Positions 1 to 8,085 of a stretch of 11,888 nt of DNA are shown here, piece after piece. Both the position numbers and the translations under genes were made by a program. The stretch covers positions 1 through 11,888 of the forward strand of contig JAAUPC010000071.1 of NCBI GenBank assembly GCA_012036325.1, written 5' to 3'. Numbering within the stretch: position 1 is the first letter of the stretch; each line of letters opens with the position of its first letter. The DNA is from Paracoccaceae bacterium. GTDB taxonomy: Bacteria > Pseudomonadota > Alphaproteobacteria > Rhodobacterales > Rhodobacteraceae. Below the pieces are notes generated by a model. That model saw nothing but the letters and a program-made list of their open reading frames with translations. It had not been told where the DNA came from and did not search any database.

Positions 1-1
1 C

Positions 2-172
2 GGGGCCTTCGCCGCCTTGAAACAGGCGCTGCGCGGGGCTTTCGATCAGGACCTGGAAACGCAACTCGCGCTGGAGGCCCGGCTGCAGGGCGCTTGTGGC
101 GCGAGCGATGATTTCCGTGAGGGGGTGGCGGCGTTTCTGGAAAAGCGCTTGCCGCGGTTTTCCGGACATTAG
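2..172 (+). CDS. Enoyl-CoA hydratase/isomerase family protein, C-terminal 56 residues (5' end outside window)
   Basis: The reading frame is open from the left edge and stops with TAG at 170-172. The visible C-terminus runs through the segment CGASDDFREGVAAFLEKR and ends PRFSGH. A helix ending in a D-F-x-E-G-x-x-A-F-x-E-K-R-x-P-x-F pattern is the standard C-terminal signature of crotonase-fold enoyl-CoA hydratases and isomerases, where it follows the active-site domain and contributes to trimer packing. The active-site region (the oxyanion-hole glycines and catalytic Glu) lies outside the window, so the substrate and exact reaction cannot be assigned; beta-oxidation or a related acyl-CoA route is the family expectation. 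It converges with the ATP-grasp gene on the other strand, 36 bases away, and is unrelated to the operon that fills the window. Confidence 0.8.
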   Translation, partial: GAFAALKQALRGAFDQDLETQLALEARLQGACGASDDFREGVAAFLEKRLPRFSGH

Positions 173-185
173 GCGAAGCGGGAGA

Positions 186-210
186 GGGGCAGGCCGCCAC
201 GTGCCCCTTT
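186..210 (+). terminator. Weak hairpin, possible terminator between convergent genes
   Basis: GGGGCA at 186-191 can pair with TGCCCC at 202-207 across a 10-base loop, followed by only three T residues. It lies just downstream of the hydratase stop codon, where a terminator is expected, and touches the stop codon of the opposing ATP-grasp gene. The stem is short and the T tract poor, so this is a tentative call. Confidence 0.3.
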
Positions 211-1131
211 ACGGATCAACCCCGCCATCCAGCGTTTTCCAGTGCGAGCCCAACCAGACATCGGCGCGCGGGGTGATGTTGTTACCGCTGTGCGGATAGC
301 CGGTGAATTCGCAAAAGACCGGGCCGCGCTGGGTGGCAAAAAGATCAACCCGCACGAAGATGTTCAGCTGGCCGGCGGCATCCGATGCCATGTGCAGCAT
401 GTCGTCAAGACAGGGCGGACGTGGCAGGAGGGTGGGTTCGCTATGTCGGTTCCAGTGAATCTGATAGGGCAGGGGCTGCCAGTCAGGATCGCGGAGCCAG
501 ACGCGATATTTCGGATCTTTCAGGCCGGTCGCCTTGTTGATGACGATGGCGAGAACTTTGGGACCAAAGCACAGGAACTTGTAATCATGCGCCGGGGTGT
601 CGGGATCGTCATAGTTGAAGAGCAGCTCTTCCGCGACCCAAGCCCCGTTGATGGCAAGGGCTTTCCGGCCGGTTTCGGCACGGGTTAACTGGATCAGCTG
701 ATCGCGGGTCAGGGGTCGGTGGCGCATCAGATCAACTCCGTCGCGCATCAGGAAAACACCGGTGCTGGAGAACCCGTTCAAGGGTTTCAGGGCAAAGGCC
801 TTGGGCAGATCTTCAAACCGGGGCAGGTCGTCCAGGGTGGGGTAGATCCCGTAACGCTCGGGCACGGAATAGCCAATTGCGCGCATGAAGTCGGTCCCGC
901 CGGTTTTGGAGGCCACTGCTGCATAGGGGTTTGGCTGTTTTTCAACCAGCCAGCGCTGCCTGCGGTCCTTGAGCCGGTCGGTGAAGAGCGGATGCCCAAG
1001 CTTGGACGGATCGGGCGCGGTTGCTCGGCAATCTTGCGGCGAAGGGGCATGGCCAGACAGCGCACCTCGGACCACCATTCCGCCCAGCCAAGCTGGGTTG
1101 GGGGTGCTGGCGAAAACCGGTCTGGGTCCAT
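209..1131 (-). CDS. TupA-like ATP-grasp protein, apparently frameshifted near its N-terminus
   Basis: This is an ATP-grasp fold protein resembling the TupA-like family, which is linked to teichuronopeptide, capsule and other surface-polymer synthesis as a putative amide-forming ligase. Residue numbers are for the repaired protein of 307 residues. The ATP-binding lysine segment is FALKPLNGFSS (about 113-123). Other matching segments are AWVAEELLF (164-172), the family hallmark HDYKFLCFG (182-190), and the acidic metal-binding end RVDLF...CEFTGYPHSG (261-283). A start at 1131 gives MDPDRFSPAP and a good-looking first 40 residues, but that frame is lost near 1013-1015; adding one C to the CCC run there joins it to the main frame. 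The uninterrupted frame alone runs 209-1078 and opens with an unconvincing N-terminus. The gene begins 59 bases after GT87 protein E and is the last gene of the operon. The substrate is unknown. Confidence 0.72.
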
Positions 1132-1190
1132 GATGTCATCCAGGCCTGATTGACGAAGCCCTGTCACCTTGCGCGGTGCGGACGGTTTGG

Positions 1191-2425
1191 TCAATCCAGA
1201 GCGACAGGCGACCGGCGCGCTTGCAAGAGATGCGCCCAGCACAAGGCGAAGCAGGCGGTCAGCACTGGCGTGACGATGAAAGCGCCAAGATAGCGGTCCT
1301 CGAACAGGGGGAAGACCAGGTCCATCGACTGCAAGCCTGCGCCAATCCACAAGAGCGTCACCAGCACCAGATGCGGCCAGCGGGTGGTCAGGATGCCCGC
1401 CCGCACCAGAAAGAGGCCAATCGCCGCCATCATCGCCGCCTCGTAATACCACAGATAGGGCGCGGAGAGCAGGATCGCGGTCATCAAGAGGCCGACCTTC
1501 GCGTCAAAGCTGATCCGGTCCGACCGCCAGAACAGGAACACCGAAAGGGCAGCGACCGCCATGACACCCCATTGCACCGAAAGCCCGGTTGCCGCGGGCA
1601 GGCCAAGCTGGGCAAGGAACGCGAAAGGGCCGACCGTCAGATAAAGCTCAGACACCAGCTCAATCATCCGGCTGGCGTGTTCGGTCGTGTTGCTGGACAA
1701 AAGCGGCCAATATTCCAGCCCCACGATCAATGTTGGCACCATCGCCAAAACAAACGTGGTGCCCAAGGCCGCAAAAATCGTGCGCCATTGTCCGGACGCC
1801 AAGAGGGCAAAAGGGATCAGCACGCCGAGTTGCGGCTTCAGCGTCAGACAGCCGATCAGGACCCCCGCCAGTACCGCCTTGCCCGAGCGCATGGCCGCCA
1901 GCGCAGCCATAAGGACCGCAAGCCAGATCATGCTGTTCTGGCCAATGACCAGCGCCGGCAGATAGGCCGGGGCCAGGGCCATCGCTGCCCAGACCGGTTT
2001 GACCCCGGCGACGAAGGGCCGCGCGGCAAGCGACATCCCCAGAATTGCGATCAGGTCGCGACCAGAAACGCCCAGGCGTAAGACATCGCCCCGAACGGCG
2101 CGGTCAGGAACATGTAGCCGGGAGGATAAAGCCAGGGCATCCAGTCTTCGGTGACGGTGTTGTACTGGGCTTCAAGGTTGGCCTGGTCCAGGGCGGCCAG
2201 GGGATCGCCTGCCAGCACCAGCCGCGCCGTGGCCCAAAAAACCCGAAAGTCGGAATCGATGGTGCGCAGACCGTCTTCCGAGGTCAGGATGAACCCGGTT
2301 GCCACGACAAGTATCGTCAGAAACAGCGTCAGGCTGATGCCCAGAACCACCACCGCCTTGGTGCCGGTGCCGGAGAAAGCCTGCAGCCGCGCGTCGCCCG
2401 CTGCGATCGAAGGGGCGTCCTGCAT
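1191..2425 (-). pseudogene. GT87/DUF2029 membrane protein E, split by a one-base frameshift
   Basis: This is the fifth copy of the paralogous family. The ATG at 2425 follows the ilvN stop by four bases and yields MQDAPSIAAGDARLQAF, matching the N-termini of the other copies. The first frame carries the presumed catalytic Asp59 in SDFRVFW and the WLYPPG motif, then stops at 2051-2053 straight after AFLVAT. The other frame resumes at once with LIAILGMSLAARPFVAG and continues through GQNSMIW, LTLKPQLGVLIP and SAPYLWYYE to the stop at 1191. Restoring one base near 2054-2055 gives a continuous protein of 411 residues, identical in length to copy A, with the right spacing between the two halves. 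Both halves are otherwise well preserved, so the lesion is either very recent or a sequencing error. By family it would be a polytopic inner-membrane GT-C glycosyltransferase using a polyprenyl-phosphate sugar. Confidence 0.82.
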
Positions 2426-2429
2426 GCCG

Positions 2430-2990
2430 TCAGACGCCGCGGGCCAGGGCAGCAACGCCGGTGCGGGCAATCTCCAACAGGCCCAAGGGGCGCATGAGGT
2501 CGGCGAAGGCGTCAATCTTTTCCGGGGTGCCGGTCATTTCGAACACAAAGCTTTCCAGCGTCGAATCCACCACATTGGCGCGGAAGATCTCGGCCAGCTG
2601 CAGGGCCTCGACCCGGGCGGCGCCCTTGCCGGCCACCTTGATCAGCGCCAGTTCGCGCTGCACCGCCGGGCCTTCGGCCGTCAGGTCATGCACATCATAG
2701 ACTGGAACCATCCGGCGCAGCTGCGCCTCGATCTGGTCGATCACCGCAGGGGTGCCGCGCGTGACAATGGTGATGCGCGACCGGTGGCCAGTGTGGTCCA
2801 CCTCGGCCACGGTGAGGCTGTCGATGTTGTAGCCCCGGCCAGAAAAGAGGCCGATGACCCGCGCGAGCACGCCAGGTTCGTTCTCGACGATCACCGCGAG
2901 GGTGTGGCTTTCCTCAACCTGCGAATGACTGTCGCGAAGGTCATAGGCCGAGTGGCTGGAGGAGCCCTTCTTGATGTTCAGTGCCGACAT
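2430..2990 (-). CDS. ilvN: Acetolactate synthase small (regulatory) subunit
   Basis: IlvN binds the IlvB catalytic subunit, raises its activity and confers feedback inhibition by valine. The protein has 186 residues. An N-terminal ACT domain spans about 29-104 and contains the typical NEPGVLARVIGLFSGRGYN stretch (38-56), where the effector-binding loop lies. The second conserved domain follows from QRELALIKV (111-119) through IFRANVVD and the FEMTG segment (150-154). The length is normal for alphaproteobacteria. The ATG at 2990 has a GGGA-type ribosome binding site about eight bases upstream. An 88-base gap separates it from GT87 protein D, the largest gap inside the operon, so an additional local promoter is possible, though I see none that is convincing. 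The gene for protein E starts four bases after its stop. It is oddly distant from ilvB, which lies about 5 kb upstream in the same operon. Confidence 0.96.
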   Translation of the reverse strand: MSALNIKKGSSSHSAYDLRDSHSQVEESHTLAVIVENEPGVLARVIGLFSGRGYNIDSLTVAEVDHTGHRSRITIVTRGTPAVIDQIEAQLRRMVPVYDVHDLTAEGPAVQRELALIKVAGKGAARVEALQLAEIFRANVVDSTLESFVFEMTGTPEKIDAFADLMRPLGLLEIARTGVAALARGV

Positions 2991-3078
2991 GCGTTTTTCC
3001 CAAGGATCGTGCCGTCCGATGCCTGTGTGCGCAGGATGGCCAGCGGTTTCAAGTGTTTCATTAAGGCCTGATGCGCAT

Positions 3079-4313
3079 TCAGGCCGGTTTCAGGTAGTTC
3101 GGCTGCGGCCGGATGATTTGCCGCAGACACAAGGCAAAGCAGAAGAAGAGAAGCGGCGGGATAAGGGCTGCGCCCAGCAATCTTGCGTCGATGACCTTGA
3201 CGAAGAGGTTCAGCGTTTGCAGCGCGGCCCCGGTCCACAAAAGGCCAGCCAAGCAAAGATGCGCGGGGCGCGTGGTCAGGATGCCACCGCGCAGCAGGAA
3301 AAGGGCTACGGCCGCCATCAGCGCCCCTTCATAGGACCAGAGATAGGGCGCGGAGAGAAGCACGGCGAGCAAGAGCCCGCGGCTTTGACGTCAAACCCGG
3401 CCCGGTCCGACCGCCAGAGCGCATAGACCGCCGCCGCGCAGGCGGCGGTGATCGCCAGCTGCACCCTCAAAGCAAGGCCTGTGTCCACGCCCAGAAGCGT
3501 CAGCACATAGACCAGGCTGATCATCCATTTCATCCCGTCGATGGACTGCAGCATCGTGGCGCTGTGGTCAGCCATACTGGCCTGCAGCAAGGGCCAGTAA
3601 TCCAGCCCATAAAGCAGCGTCGGCAGGACCGAGAGGGCAACCGTCGTGCCGATCGCGGCAAAAATCGTGCGCCATGCCCGGATTGCCAGAAGCGCGAAGG
3701 GGATCATGATCCCGAGCTGTGGCTTCAAGGTCAGAAGGCCGATGAAGACCCCCGCCAGCACCCAGCGTTCCGCCCGCAAAGCGGCCAGCGCGGCCAGCAG
3801 CCCCGCCAGAAGCAAAAGGCTGTTCTGCCCCAGCAGTATCCCTGGGTAAAAGGCCGGGGCGAGGCTGACCGCCAGCCAAAGCGGCACGATCCCGGCCACG
3901 AAGGGCCGGAACGCCCAGGCCACCAGGCCCAGTGAAACCGTCGTCCAAAGGGTGAAGGCCAGCGGGAAGGAGAGGGCCCCAAGCGGCGTGACGATGACCA
4001 GAAAACCGGGCGGATAAAGCCAGGGCAAATAGGTCTCGGCATAGGTCTGGTGCACCTCGGCCAGGCGCGCGATGTCGAAGGCCGCCAAGGGCTGACCGTC
4101 AAGGGCAAGCTTGCCTGCCGCCCAGAACACCCGGAAGTCGATGCTCATCGCGGTCTGGCCTTGCTGCAGTGTCAGGATGAAGGATACCAGCAGGACAAGG
4201 CCGACAAAAAGCCCGGTGGTCACCGCCGTAAGCCCGCCCAAGAGAAATCCTTTACGGCCGGCAAAGGGCTGCAGGCGGGCGTCGGCGGCGCGTAGGTCTT
4301 CCGGGCTTTGCAT
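3079..4313 (-). pseudogene. GT87/DUF2029 membrane protein D, split by a one-base frameshift
   Basis: The start at 4313 gives MQSPEDLRAADARLQPFAGR, nearly the same as copy A. The presumed catalytic Asp59 (SIDFRVFW), WLYPPGF, GQNSLLLL, LTLKPQLGIMIP and LWRSDRAGFDVKAAG are all present. The frame then degenerates after FDVKAAG and stops at 3318, while the frame ending at 3079 supplies the missing end, LLAVLLSAPYLWSYEGALM onward. Copy C reads FDVKAAGLLCAIMLSAPYLW at this place, so the join is unambiguous. Inserting one base between 3375 and 3376 restores a 411-residue protein, the same length as copy A. The gene starts 52 bases after the end of copy C, the only non-overlapping junction among copies A to D. 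By family it would be a multi-pass inner-membrane GT-C glycosyltransferase. Confidence 0.84.
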
Positions 4314-4365
4314 CAGGGCAGCTTTCTTGCAGGTGCGCGCGCGATGACTTGGTGATCCATCACGG

Positions 4366-5613
4366 TCACGCGGATGCGGGGGCCGTGGCCCGCGGTGCAA
4401 CGATCTGCGCCAGGCACAGGACAAAACAGACCATCACAAGCGGCGGAATGATCGCGGCGCCCAGCCAACGCTGATCAAAAAGCGCGGTGAAGACGTTCAG
4501 CGCCTGCGCCCCACCCCCGATCAGCAACGGAACCAGAAGCAGCATGTGCAGCGGCCGGACCGACAGAACGCCGCCACGCAAGAGGAACAGCGCGATTGCG
4601 GGCATCAGGGCGCCTTCGTAATACCAAAGATAGGGGGCCGACAGCATGATCGCGCACAAGAGCCCTGCCGCCTTGACATCAAAGCCTACCCGGTCAGACC
4701 GCCAAAGCGCGAAGACCGCCACTGCCGACAGCGCCATCAGGCCAAGCTGGATGTTCATGGCGACCTCCGGATCGACCCCGATGAAGGCCAGAAAGTACAT
4801 CGGGTTGAGCATCAGCTTCAGCGCAATGATGGAAAAGATGATGTTGGTGCCGTGGTCTTCCAGTGTCTTGCCGAGGAGGGGCCAATAGTCCAACCCGTAA
4901 TAGAGCGTCGGCAGGGCAAGCAAGAGAACCGTGGTGACACAGGCCGACAGGATCGTGCGCCAGGCGCCGATGGCCAGCAGCGCCAGCGGGATCATCACCC
5001 CCAATTGCGGCTTCAGCGTCAAGAGCCCGATGAACACCCCTGCGACGACGTAGCGGCCCTGGCTCAGCGCGGCGAGGGCTGCAAGTAGTGCCGCAAGCCA
5101 AAAGAGGCTGGTCTGCCCCATCATCACGCAGGGAAAGTAGGCTGGTGCCAAGGCCATCAGAACCCAGACCGGCCCGATCCCCGCCACAAAGGATCGCGCG
5201 GCCCAGGCAACCATCGCAAGCGACGCCACCGCCCAGCCAAGGTAGGCCCAGGCGAAGGGCATCAGTCCCAAGGGTGTCACCATGACCAGGAAGGCCGGTG
5301 GGTAAAGCCACGGCATGATCACATCAAGGCCGGTGGCGTGTGACGCCCCGAGCCGCGCAAGATCGTGGATCGCCAAGGGCTCGCCCGCCACGGCAAGTCG
5401 GCCCGCGCCCCAGAACACCCTGAAATCATTGCTTAATGCCGGGGTGTCGGGGTTTGCGGTCAGGAGGAAGGCGATCCCCATGACCATCGTGATGAAGACG
5501 AGGGACCCCGCTGCCACCAGACCCGCGACAAGGAACCCCGCCCGGCTGTCGAACGGGGCAAGCCGGGCGTCTGCGGTGTGGCGGTCCTCAAGGCTCTGGA
5601 CGGGACGGGTCAT
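4366..5613 (-). CDS. GT87/DUF2029 family membrane protein C (putative polyprenyl-phosphate-sugar glycosyltransferase)
   Basis: Intact copy of 415 residues. GT87 proteins are GT-C fold inner-membrane enzymes; characterised mycobacterial members such as PimE use polyprenyl-phosphate mannose and act on the periplasmic face. Here a short cytosolic N-terminus (ADARLAPF, 14-21) precedes the first membrane helix. The first external loop then holds NDFRVFWGA with Asp63, the likely catalytic residue by analogy. WLYPPAFLVMVTPLG, GQTSLFWLA, LTLKPQLGVMIP and SAPYLWYYEGAL follow between hydrophobic helices. An upstream in-frame ATG at 5712 exists, but it would lie deep inside copy B. The ATG at 5613 shares ATGA with the stop codon of B and gives a family-like N-terminus, so it is preferred. 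The ATGA overlap implies translational coupling. The donor and acceptor cannot be deduced. Confidence 0.87.
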   Translation of the reverse strand: MTRPVQSLEDRHTADARLAPFDSRAGFLVAGLVAAGSLVFITMVMGIAFLLTANPDTPALSNDFRVFWGAGRLAVAGEPLAIHDLARLGASHATGLDVIMPWLYPPAFLVMVTPLGLMPFAWAYLGWAVASLAMVAWAARSFVAGIGPVWVLMALAPAYFPCVMMGQTSLFWLAALLAALAALSQGRYVVAGVFIGLLTLKPQLGVMIPLALLAIGAWRTILSACVTTVLLLALPTLYYGLDYWPLLGKTLEDHGTNIIFSIIALKLMLNPMYFLAFIGVDPEVAMNIQLGLMALSAVAVFALWRSDRVGFDVKAAGLLCAIMLSAPYLWYYEGALMPAIALFLLRGGVLSVRPLHMLLLVPLLIGGGAQALNVFTALFDQRWLGAAIIPPLVMVCFVLCLAQIVAPRATAPASA

Positions 5614-6851
5614 TTGGCAGGCACCACTGCTTGGGGCGTGGCCCGCGTCTGCAAAAGGCACAGACCCAGGCAAATGAACAGCAAGGGCGGGATATAGGCT
5701 GCCCCAAGCCAACCTTGATGGAGCGCATCATAGAAGAAGTTGACCGCCTGCATGCCAGAGCCGATCCACAGAAGAAACAGCAGAACCACATGACCCGGTC
5801 GGGTCAACAGAACCCCACCCCGGATCAGGAAAAGTGCAATCGCGGCCATAAGCGCCCCCTCATAGTACCACAAATAGGGTGCAGACAGCAGGATGGCGAT
5901 CAAGAGGACGGCCACCTTCACATCGAACCCTGCGCGGTCCGACCTCCAGACCCAGAGGACAAGCGCCATCATCAGGGCCATGATGCCCCATTGGATCGGC
6001 AGCGCTGACTGAGAGGCCAGCCCATAGAAGCACAAGGTATTGACCGGGCTGATCATCAGTCGGACGCTTTGGCAGGAATAGATCATCCGGTCGCCATGCT
6101 CGACAAACAGCGCCTGCAGCAATGACCAGTATTCAAGCCCGTAGATCAGCGTCGGCCCCGCCATAAGCACAATGGTCGTCACCACGGCGGCAAGGATCGT
6201 CCGCCAGGCCCCGATCCCAAGCAGCGCGAAGGGGATCATCAGGCCCAACTGTGGTTTCAGCGTCAGACAGCCGATCAGCACACCGGCAAGAATCCAGCGT
6301 TCCGCCCGCAAGGCCGCCAACGCCGCAAGCAGGCCCGCCATCCAGAACAGGCTGGTCTGGCCCAAAAGCATGGTCGGCAGATAGGCTGGCGCGACGGCAA
6401 GAAGAACCCAGACCGGCCTGATCTCGGCCACGAAAGGCCGCACCGCCAGGGTGATCGCGGCATAGGCTGCCGCCGTCCAGACCAGGAACGCCGTCGCAAA
6501 GGACATGAAGCCCAAAGGCGTGACGAGGAGGAGAAAGCCCGGCGGGTAAAGCCAGGGCAGGTAGGCATCCGGATAGGTGGCATGCGATGCGCCAAGCCGG
6601 ACCGGGTCAAGCGCGGCCAAGGGCTCACCCGCAACGGCCAGCCTGGCGGCGCCCCAGAACACCCGGAAATCGACGCTCATCGCACTGACGCCCGCCCCCG
6701 TTGTCAGGATGAATGACACCGAAACAACCAACGAGATGAAGGCGATAGAGACAACTGTCGCAAGCCCCGCGGCCATGAACCCCGCCCGGCTGTTGAACGG
6801 GGCAAGTCGGGCGTCTGCGGCCTGGCGGTCACTGGGGGACTGCAGCATCAT
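5610..6851 (-). CDS. GT87/DUF2029 family membrane protein B (putative polyprenyl-phosphate-sugar glycosyltransferase)
   Basis: Intact copy of 413 residues when started at 6851 (MMLQSPSDRQAADARLAPF); the adjacent ATG at 6848 is equally possible. Both lie at the stop codon of copy A, forming ATGATGA, so translation is likely coupled. The more upstream ATG at 6911 would read inside A and lacks family support. Conserved landmarks are Asp61 in VDFRVFWGAARLAVAGEPLA, WLYPPGFLLLVTPLG, GQTSLFWMAGLLAALAALR, LTLKPQLGLMIP, WRSDRAGFDVK and SAPYLWYYEGALM. Hydrophobic helices throughout indicate a polytopic inner-membrane protein. Its first 80 or so bases are very close to those of copy C, marking B and C as a sister pair. 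Functional assignment rests on the family only. Confidence 0.87.
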   Translation of the reverse strand: MMLQSPSDRQAADARLAPFNSRAGFMAAGLATVVSIAFISLVVSVSFILTTGAGVSAMSVDFRVFWGAARLAVAGEPLAALDPVRLGASHATYPDAYLPWLYPPGFLLLVTPLGFMSFATAFLVWTAAAYAAITLAVRPFVAEIRPVWVLLAVAPAYLPTMLLGQTSLFWMAGLLAALAALRAERWILAGVLIGCLTLKPQLGLMIPFALLGIGAWRTILAAVVTTIVLMAGPTLIYGLEYWSLLQALFVEHGDRMIYSCQSVRLMISPVNTLCFYGLASQSALPIQWGIMALMMALVLWVWRSDRAGFDVKVAVLLIAILLSAPYLWYYEGALMAAIALFLIRGGVLLTRPGHVVLLFLLWIGSGMQAVNFFYDALHQGWLGAAYIPPLLFICLGLCLLQTRATPQAVVPAK

Positions 6852-8083
6852 GCGGCCCGCGCGACCAGTGCCGGTCGGGAAAAGGCATGTCGAAGGCAAA
6901 GCCCAAGGCAAAACAGAACGAGCGGCGGAATGTAGGCCACGCGCAGCCAGCGGGGATCGAAAAGATCAATGACCATGTTGAACGCTTGCAGAACGGCGCC
7001 CATCCACAAAGGCACGAGGATCAGGAAATTCAGCGGTTTCAAGGAAAGAACGCCACCACGCAAGAGGAACAGAGCCAAAGGCACCAGAAATACGGCTTCG
7101 TAATACCACAGATACGGCGCCGACAGGATCATGGAGCACAAAAGGACGGCCGCCTTCAGATCAAATCCCACCTTGTTTGACCTCCAGACAACGGCCACTG
7201 CGATACCACAGAGAAGCGCCAGAAACCATTGCAGTGCCCAGGCAGCCGCGTCCGGCACGCCGAAGTAGGCAGCGGTGAACCCGAGGTTCATCATGTACAA
7301 CATCTCTCCGATCCACACCTCCAGCCTTTCCCTGTGTTCAGCGAGGCCAAGCCCAAGAAGCCGCCAATACTCGACACCGTAAAGCAAGGTCGGCAACACC
7401 ATAAGTGCGACCGTCGTGGCACCGGCCGCAAACACGGTACGCCAGGCGCCGATGGCCAGCAACGCGACAGGGATCATGATGCCCAGATGCGGCTTAAGGG
7501 TCAGGCAACCGATCAGCACACCGGACAAAAGCCACCGCCCGTCGCGCAACGCCGCGAGGGCCGCCAGAAGGCCCGCCATCCACAACAGGCTGTTCTGCCC
7601 AAGCAGGATCGCCGGATAAGTGGCCGGGGCGAGGGCCGCGATGATCCACAGCGCGCCTATGCCGCCGACATAGGGCCGGAACGCCCATAGGGTCAGGATG
7701 ACCGTCAGACCCGTCCAGATCAGGTAGGCCATGGCGAAGGACAGGGTGCCCAGGGGGGTGACAAGGGCAAGAAACCCTGGCGGATAAAGCCAGGGCAGGT
7801 AGTCCTCTGCGCCGGCACCGAAGGTGGAGCCCAGGCGCCCAAGGTCGTGCACGGCCAACGGCTCGCCCGCGGCCGCCAGCCTGGCTGCGCCCCAAAAAAC
7901 CCGAAAATCCAATGGCGGCAATGGGTTGCCGGGTTGTGAGGTCTGGACGAAGGTCACCAAAATCATCGACGTGAAAAGGGTCAGCGAAACCACTGCTGTC
8001 AGGCCCGCCAGGTAGAACGCCACCCGCCCCGCAAAGGGCTGCAGGCGGGCGTCGGCCTCGCGTCGTTCGGCGGGGGACTGCAT
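6848..8083 (-). CDS. GT87/DUF2029 family membrane protein A (putative polyprenyl-phosphate-sugar glycosyltransferase)
   Basis: Intact copy of 411 residues, starting two bases after the ilvB stop codon. The layout is a cytosolic N-terminus MQSPAERREADARLQPF, a membrane helix at about 21-48, and an external loop with Asp59 in LDFRVFWGAARLA, the presumed catalytic aspartate of GT-C enzymes. Next are LPWLYPPGF (96-104), LAPATYPAILLGQNS (151-165), LTLKPHLGIMIP (194-205), WRSNKVGFDLK (300-310) and SAPYLWYYEA (321-330), with helices between them. The pattern of YPP, GQxS, a TxKPxLG motif and a C-terminal SxPYxxxY segment is typical of DUF2029/GT87. KPHLG replaces the KPQLG of the other copies. The gene has no promoter space of its own and must be co-transcribed with ilvB, placing it under the ilv attenuator. 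The sugar and acceptor are unknown. Confidence 0.88.
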   Translation of the reverse strand: MQSPAERREADARLQPFAGRVAFYLAGLTAVVSLTLFTSMILVTFVQTSQPGNPLPPLDFRVFWGAARLAAAGEPLAVHDLGRLGSTFGAGAEDYLPWLYPPGFLALVTPLGTLSFAMAYLIWTGLTVILTLWAFRPYVGGIGALWIIAALAPATYPAILLGQNSLLWMAGLLAALAALRDGRWLLSGVLIGCLTLKPHLGIMIPVALLAIGAWRTVFAAGATTVALMVLPTLLYGVEYWRLLGLGLAEHRERLEVWIGEMLYMMNLGFTAAYFGVPDAAAWALQWFLALLCGIAVAVVWRSNKVGFDLKAAVLLCSMILSAPYLWYYEAVFLVPLALFLLRGGVLSLKPLNFLILVPLWMGAVLQAFNMVIDLFDPRWLRVAYIPPLVLFCLGLCLRHAFSRPALVARAA

Positions 8084-8085
8084 TT

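Larger units (their letters stand above)
3079..8083 (-). repeat. Tandem array of four GT87/DUF2029 paralogues (A-D); a fifth copy (E) lies beyond ilvN
   Basis: Four homologous genes of about 1.24 kb are laid head to tail, and a fifth follows ilvN at 1191-2425. All share ADARL near the N-terminus, DFRVFW, WLYPP, GQ(N/T)S, LTLKP(Q/H)LG and SAPYLW. Nucleotide similarity is uneven. Positions 4261-4286 in D and 8031-8056 in A are identical over 26 bases, and 5537-5576 in C differs from 6781-6820 in B at two of 40 bases. This suggests A/D and B/C pairs, or local gene conversion. Most of the remaining sequence has diverged clearly, so the array as a whole is not a recent duplication. Confidence 0.85.

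Noticed and set aside
2051..2070. Programmed -1 frameshifting as the explanation for the split in copy E
   Set aside because: No slippery heptamer or downstream stimulatory structure is visible at this or the other two breaks, and the intact copies A-C do without it.
1176..2081. A 301-codon open frame on the plus strand
   Set aside because: It lies antisense to GT87 copy E, is very rich in Arg, Gln and His, and has no recognisable domain. It is the usual shadow of a GC-rich gene.
209..8083. Insertion sequence or transposon remnants flanking the GT87 array
   Set aside because: I found no transposase, terminal inverted repeats or target-site duplications. The array looks like a product of tandem duplication.
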